In this document: positions 14,212-16,991 of the stretch, piece by piece
How positions within the stretch are numbered: the first letter of the stretch is position 1
Layout: every line of letters starts with the position of its first letter
Source: Actinomycetes bacterium
Lineage (GTDB): Bacteria > Actinomycetota > Actinomycetes > Mycobacteriales > Micromonosporaceae
Assembly: GCA_023402505.1 (NCBI GenBank)
Contig: JAEYGD010000083.1
Span: 1 to 16,991, forward strand
DNA: 16,991 nucleotides
Reading direction: 5' to 3'
The notes under the pieces: model-generated
What the model was told of the DNA's origin: nothing
The model's input: only the letters and a program-made list of their open reading frames with translations
Database searches by the model: none
Position numbers and translations under genes: made by a program

Positions 14212-14807
14212 CCTCGCGGGATCTCATCCTGGGGCGGTTGCGGGCGGCGCTGCGCGACCGGCCGGCGCCGGTCGACGCGCCCCGCGACTACCGGCCCGCC
14301 GGCTCCCTCGCCGTCGACCTCGACCTGTTCGTGGACCGCCTCACCGACTACCGGGCCACCGTGCACCGGTGCGCCGACGCGGACGTCGCCCGGGTCGTCG
14401 ACCGGGTGCTGGGCGGCCGGCGGGTCGTGGCGCCACCCGGGCTGCCCCGGCACTGGCTGCCCGACAGCGTCCGCGTGCTTGGGGACGACGGCTGCCCGCC
14501 GGAGCGGATCGCCGGCGCCGACGGGGTCGTCACCGCGGCGGCGGTGGCCGTCGCCGAGACCGGCACGATCGTGCTCGACGGCGCGCCGGACCAGGGCCGC
14601 CGGATCGCCACGCTGCTGCCCGACGTGCACCTGTGCGTGCTGCGCGCCGACCAGGTCGTCGCCTCGGTGCCGGACGCGCTGCGCCGGGTCGACCCGCACC
14701 GCCCGCTGACCTGGATCAGCGGGCCGTCGGCCACCAGCGACATCGAGCTCGCCCGGGTCGAGGGCGTCCACGGCCCCCGCAACCTCCACGTCGTCATCAC
14801 GGCGTGA
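14208..14807 (+). CDS. lutC: Lactate utilisation protein C (LUD domain)
   Basis: 199 residues, the LutC/LldG subunit. Seen: the single LUD domain with VTAAAVAVAETGTIVLDGAPDQGRR followed by LLPDVHLCVLRADQVVASVPDAL and the closing ISGPSATSDIELARVEGVHGPRNLHVVI, the standard end of the family. The GTG at 14208 overlaps the lutB stop by GTGA. A hairpin terminator begins 14 bases after the stop, closing the operon. The protein partners LutA and LutB in lactate oxidation. Confidence 0.94.
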   Translation: MTSRDLILGRLRAALRDRPAPVDAPRDYRPAGSLAVDLDLFVDRLTDYRATVHRCADADVARVVDRVLGGRRVVAPPGLPRHWLPDSVRVLGDDGCPPERIAGADGVVTAAAVAVAETGTIVLDGAPDQGRRIATLLPDVHLCVLRADQVVASVPDALRRVDPHRPLTWISGPSATSDIELARVEGVHGPRNLHVVITA

Positions 14808-14821
14808 ACCGCGTGTCGGCG

Positions 14822-14850
14822 GGCCTGCCCGGGTGCGCCCCGGGCGGGCC
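14822..14850 (+). terminator. lutABC operon terminator
   Basis: A 12-base stem (14822-14833 with 14839-14850) containing one G-U pair and a five-base loop, followed by AT-rich TATTCACATTATCC. This is a good intrinsic terminator. Confidence 0.8.
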
Positions 14851-14852
14851 TA

Positions 14853-14881
14853 TTCACATTATCCAAATGTTTCGATAGCAT
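14853..14881 (+). promoter_or_regulatory. Promoter of the secreted SGNH hydrolase gene
   Basis: TTCACA (14853-14858), a 17-base spacer, then TAGCAT (14876-14881), inside a short AT-rich island directly after the lut terminator. Transcription should start near 14888 and give a leader of about 77 bases before the ATG at 14965. A second TAGTAA at 14889-14894 lacks a matching -35 box. Confidence 0.6.
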
Positions 14882-14964
14882 TACCGGCTAGTAACAACCA
14901 TTGCACCTCTGGCCACGCGCGCGGTCACAGGGCCCCACCACCCCTTGTCCTGTGGAGGTCCGTC

Positions 14965-15762
14965 ATGCCCCACCGCCCGTTGGCCCGTGCCCTCGCCGCG
15001 CTGGTCGCCCTCTTCACCGCCGTCGCCGGCGCGGTGCTCGTGCCCGGCACCGCCCAGGCCGCGACGATCAACTACGTGGCGCTCGGCGACTCGTACTCCT
15101 CCGGCGTCGGCGCCGGACCGTACGATCTGTCCACCTGTCTGCGCAGCCAGAAGTCGTACGCCCCGCTGTGGGCCGCCGCCAACGCCGTGACCAGCTTCAA
15201 GTTCCCGGCCTGCGGCGGCGCGGTCACCTCCGACGTCATCAACAACCAGGTCAGCTCGCTGAGCACCAGCACCACCCTGGTGACGATCACGATCGGCGGC
15301 AACGACGCCGGCTTCGCCGACGTGATGACCACCTGCCGGTTCGAGAGCACCGCCAACTGCACCAGCGCCGTCAACGCGGCCAAGGCGTTCGCCACCACCA
15401 CCCTGCCCGGCCGGCTGGACGCCACGTACGCGGCCATCCGCGACCGGGCGCCGAACGCGCGGCTGATCGTGCTCGGCTACCCGCGCCTGTTCGAGACCGG
15501 CTGGTGCGGGCTGCTCGCGATGAGCAGCACCAAGCGGCAGATGCTGAACGAGGCCGCCGACGTCCTGGCCGGCGTCACCGCCGCCCGGGCCGCCGCGGCC
15601 GGCGCCACCTTCGCCGACACCCGCCCCTACTTCGCCGGTCACGGCGTCTGCGCGTCGAGCCCGTGGATCAAGGACGTCACCGGGGTCATCGAGGCGTACC
15701 ACCCGAACGCCGACGGCTACCGCTACGGCTACCTGCCGGCCCTGAACGCCGTCACCGGCTGA
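14965..15762 (+). CDS. Secreted SGNH/GDSL-family lipase/esterase
   Basis: 265 residues. Seen: a Sec signal peptide (PHRPLARAL, then a hydrophobic core, then TAQA) with cleavage near residues 32-33, followed by the SGNH blocks: GDSYSSGVGAG with nucleophile S43, the oxyanion glycine in CGGAVTSD (81-90 region), GGND with N113, and YHPNADGY with catalytic H246. Six cysteines in the mature part (58, 83, 124, 132, 181, 229) fit the three disulfides known in Streptomyces lipases of this type. It hydrolyses ester bonds of lipids outside the cell. The ATG at 14965 has GGAGG six bases upstream. It has its own promoter and a 17-bp terminator, so it is a single-gene unit. Confidence 0.94.
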   Translation: MPHRPLARALAALVALFTAVAGAVLVPGTAQAATINYVALGDSYSSGVGAGPYDLSTCLRSQKSYAPLWAAANAVTSFKFPACGGAVTSDVINNQVSSLSTSTTLVTITIGGNDAGFADVMTTCRFESTANCTSAVNAAKAFATTTLPGRLDATYAAIRDRAPNARLIVLGYPRLFETGWCGLLAMSSTKRQMLNEAADVLAGVTAARAAAAGATFADTRPYFAGHGVCASSPWIKDVTGVIEAYHPNADGYRYGYLPALNAVTG

Positions 15763-15772
15763 CCGCGCCGAC

Positions 15773-15811
15773 CCGGCAGCCGGTGGTCCACCCCGGACCA
15801 CCGGCTGCCGG
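15773..15811 (+). terminator. Terminator of the SGNH hydrolase gene
   Basis: Perfect 17-base stem (15773-15789 with 15795-15811) and loop ACCCC, starting ten bases after the stop. TCCGCTTGCC follows rather than a T-tract. It is the strongest hairpin of the window after the palindrome at 9327. Confidence 0.85.
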
Positions 15812-15882
15812 TCCGCTTGCCCCCGTCCGCGACACTGAGTGGATCGAACGGGCACGCTGCGCCACCGATCCGGGGGTGATCC

Positions 15883-16991
15883 ATGCGGGAGACGACCAGC
15901 CAGACGCAGCCGCCGGCCGGCCGGGACCGGCTGCCGGCCGGCGGATGGGAACTGCTCGGGCTGCTCGCCCGCCTGCTACGCCGGCCCCGCCGCGGTGACC
16001 GCCGCCTCCCGGTCCTGTGGCTGGTCCGGCCGCCCGGCACCCCGGAGCTGACGGCCCTCGTCCGCCGCTTCCTCGGGCAGGGGCCAGGGCGGCGAGTTCC
16101 GCACGCCACCCTCGACGCCGCCGCCGGTTCCGCAGACGTGCCCGCCCTCCTGCGGGACCTGCACCGGCAACTGTCCCTCGAGGCGTTCGGCACGACCCGG
16201 CTGCGGTTCCGGCACTACCCGCTCGCCGAGTGGCTGATGCAGCAGAGCCTCAGCGTCGGCCTGGACGCCGGCGAGGGCCGCTCGGCGCTGGTCCGCCGGC
16301 TGCGCGACCGGCGCGGGCCACGGGGCGTCGCCGAGCCGGTGCCGGCCGGCGGGGACGCCGCCTCGATCGTGTCGCAGCTGCTGCTCTGGCTGGTCCGGCG
16401 GGCGGTGCCGGGCGCGGTCTTCCGGCTCGCCGTCTCCGGCCGGGTGCCGGTGCTCGGGCGGCACTACCGCTGGTTCATGCGCCAGCAGTACCTGGCCCCC
16501 CGCCAGTCCGTCACGTTCCTCGGCTTCGCCGAGCGGCTCACCGCCGGCTGGCGCGACGGGGAGCAGGCCGACCAGGTCGACAAGCTGCTGCTGCACGCGT
16601 TCCTGGAAGACCTGCGCCAGGCCTACCGGCGGCGGCTGTGGCGCCCGGGGGACTGGCGGCGCACGGCGTACCCGGTCCTGCTGCTCGACGGTGTCGCGCC
16701 GGGCAACCCCGGGCACGTGCTGGTCCGCCGGCTGACCGACGTCCGCAACGAGACCGGGCGCAACGACCCGCTGCTGGTGGTCGCCGCCGCCGACGAGCCC
16801 CCGCCCGAGCTGCCCGAGCCGCACCCGCTGGACGACGCCGACGAGGCGTACGACGAGTGGGCCGAGGCGCTGCCGGAGATGCGGCGGCTGCGCCGCCCGG
16901 CTGCCTGGCTCGTGGCGTTGCGCCCCGACGACACCGACACCGGCCCGCCGTCGCGGGGTGGCATCCGGCCGTTCTCCGCGCCCGATCCGCC
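15883..16991 (+). CDS. Unrecognised protein, 5' part only (runs off the right edge)
   Basis: An open frame of 369 codons without a stop to the window end, starting at ATG 15883 after GGGGGTGA, a fair ribosome binding site four to five bases upstream. Codon use (G/C in third positions) is that of a real gene. Seen: an Arg-rich N-terminus, a beta-strand-like RLPVLWLVRPPGTPELTALV (41-60) that resembles a nucleotide-binding P-loop without its GKT lysine, and a later YPVLLLDGVAPGNPG (about 275-290) followed by DPLLVVAAADEP, resembling Walker-B-like and sensor strands of NTPases. This hints at a degenerate STAND/AAA-type module, as in some large actinomycete proteins with further C-terminal domains. 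No membrane segment is clear so far. Function unknown. Confidence 0.75.
   Translation, partial: MRETTSQTQPPAGRDRLPAGGWELLGLLARLLRRPRRGDRRLPVLWLVRPPGTPELTALVRRFLGQGPGRRVPHATLDAAAGSADVPALLRDLHRQLSLEAFGTTRLRFRHYPLAEWLMQQSLSVGLDAGEGRSALVRRLRDRRGPRGVAEPVPAGGDAASIVSQLLLWLVRRAVPGAVFRLAVSGRVPVLGRHYRWFMRQQYLAPRQSVTFLGFAERLTAGWRDGEQADQVDKLLLHAFLEDLRQAYRRRLWRPGDWRRTAYPVLLLDGVAPGNPGHVLVRRLTDVRNETGRNDPLLVVAAADEPPPELPEPHPLDDADEAYDEWAEALPEMRRLRRPAAWLVALRPDDTDTGPPSRGGIRPFSAPDP

Noticed and set aside
15817..15845. TTGCCC with TGGATC as promoter for the last gene
   Set aside because: Spacing is 17 bases, but the -10 box lacks the key TA at its start; too weak to annotate.

Overview
The window is very GC-rich actinomycete DNA. 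Its GTG starts, GTGA/ATGA stop-start overlaps, TAnnnT -10 boxes, leaderless-looking starts and G+C-rich hairpins fit a Micromonosporaceae-like or Streptomyces-like chromosome. The exact genus cannot be read from the sequence. I see no tRNA, rRNA, CRISPR array or insertion sequence.

Left part (1-6384, minus strand): six tightly packed genes read leftwards as one biosynthetic operon. In transcription order they are a KAS III-like ketosynthase/acyltransferase, an FkbH-like HAD phosphatase/glyceryltransferase with a C-terminal acetyltransferase-like domain, a stand-alone acyl carrier protein, a lysine/ornithine N-hydroxylase, a small cupin, and a methionyl-tRNA synthetase-like protein cut by the left edge. 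N-hydroxylase plus cupin plus MetRS-like protein is the known machinery for making an N-N bond (hydrazine synthetases such as Spb40 of s56-p1 and Tri28 of triacsin biosynthesis, with their N-hydroxylase partners). In those characterised cases cupin and MetRS are fused. Here they are two overlapping genes. FkbH, ACP and KAS III suggest that a three-carbon glyceryl-type unit is loaded on the ACP and moved or condensed by the KAS III-like protein. The most exciting content of the window is therefore the left end of a cryptic cluster that probably joins an N-N-bonded amino acid with a glycerate-derived acyl unit. Its product is not identifiable here.

Middle (6385-11857): a 291-bp divergent region separates the cluster from a probably leaderless hypothetical gene coupled to a VOC/methylmalonyl-CoA-epimerase-like gene. 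After an array of about four 25-26-bp tandem repeats, each able to fold into a small hairpin, comes an M20-family dipeptidase. It converges, with an overlap of 125 bp, on a GlxA-type AraC regulator. That regulator is divergent from an APC amino-acid permease, and the 70-bp space between them holds a direct repeat that could be the regulator's operator.

Right part (11858-16991): a hairpin-rich spacer, a three-gene lactate-utilisation operon (lutA-lutB-lutC, each pair overlapping by GTGA), a strong terminator and promoter, a secreted SGNH/GDSL lipase with six cysteines and its own 17-bp-stem terminator, and the start of an unrecognised protein of at least 369 residues that runs off the right edge.
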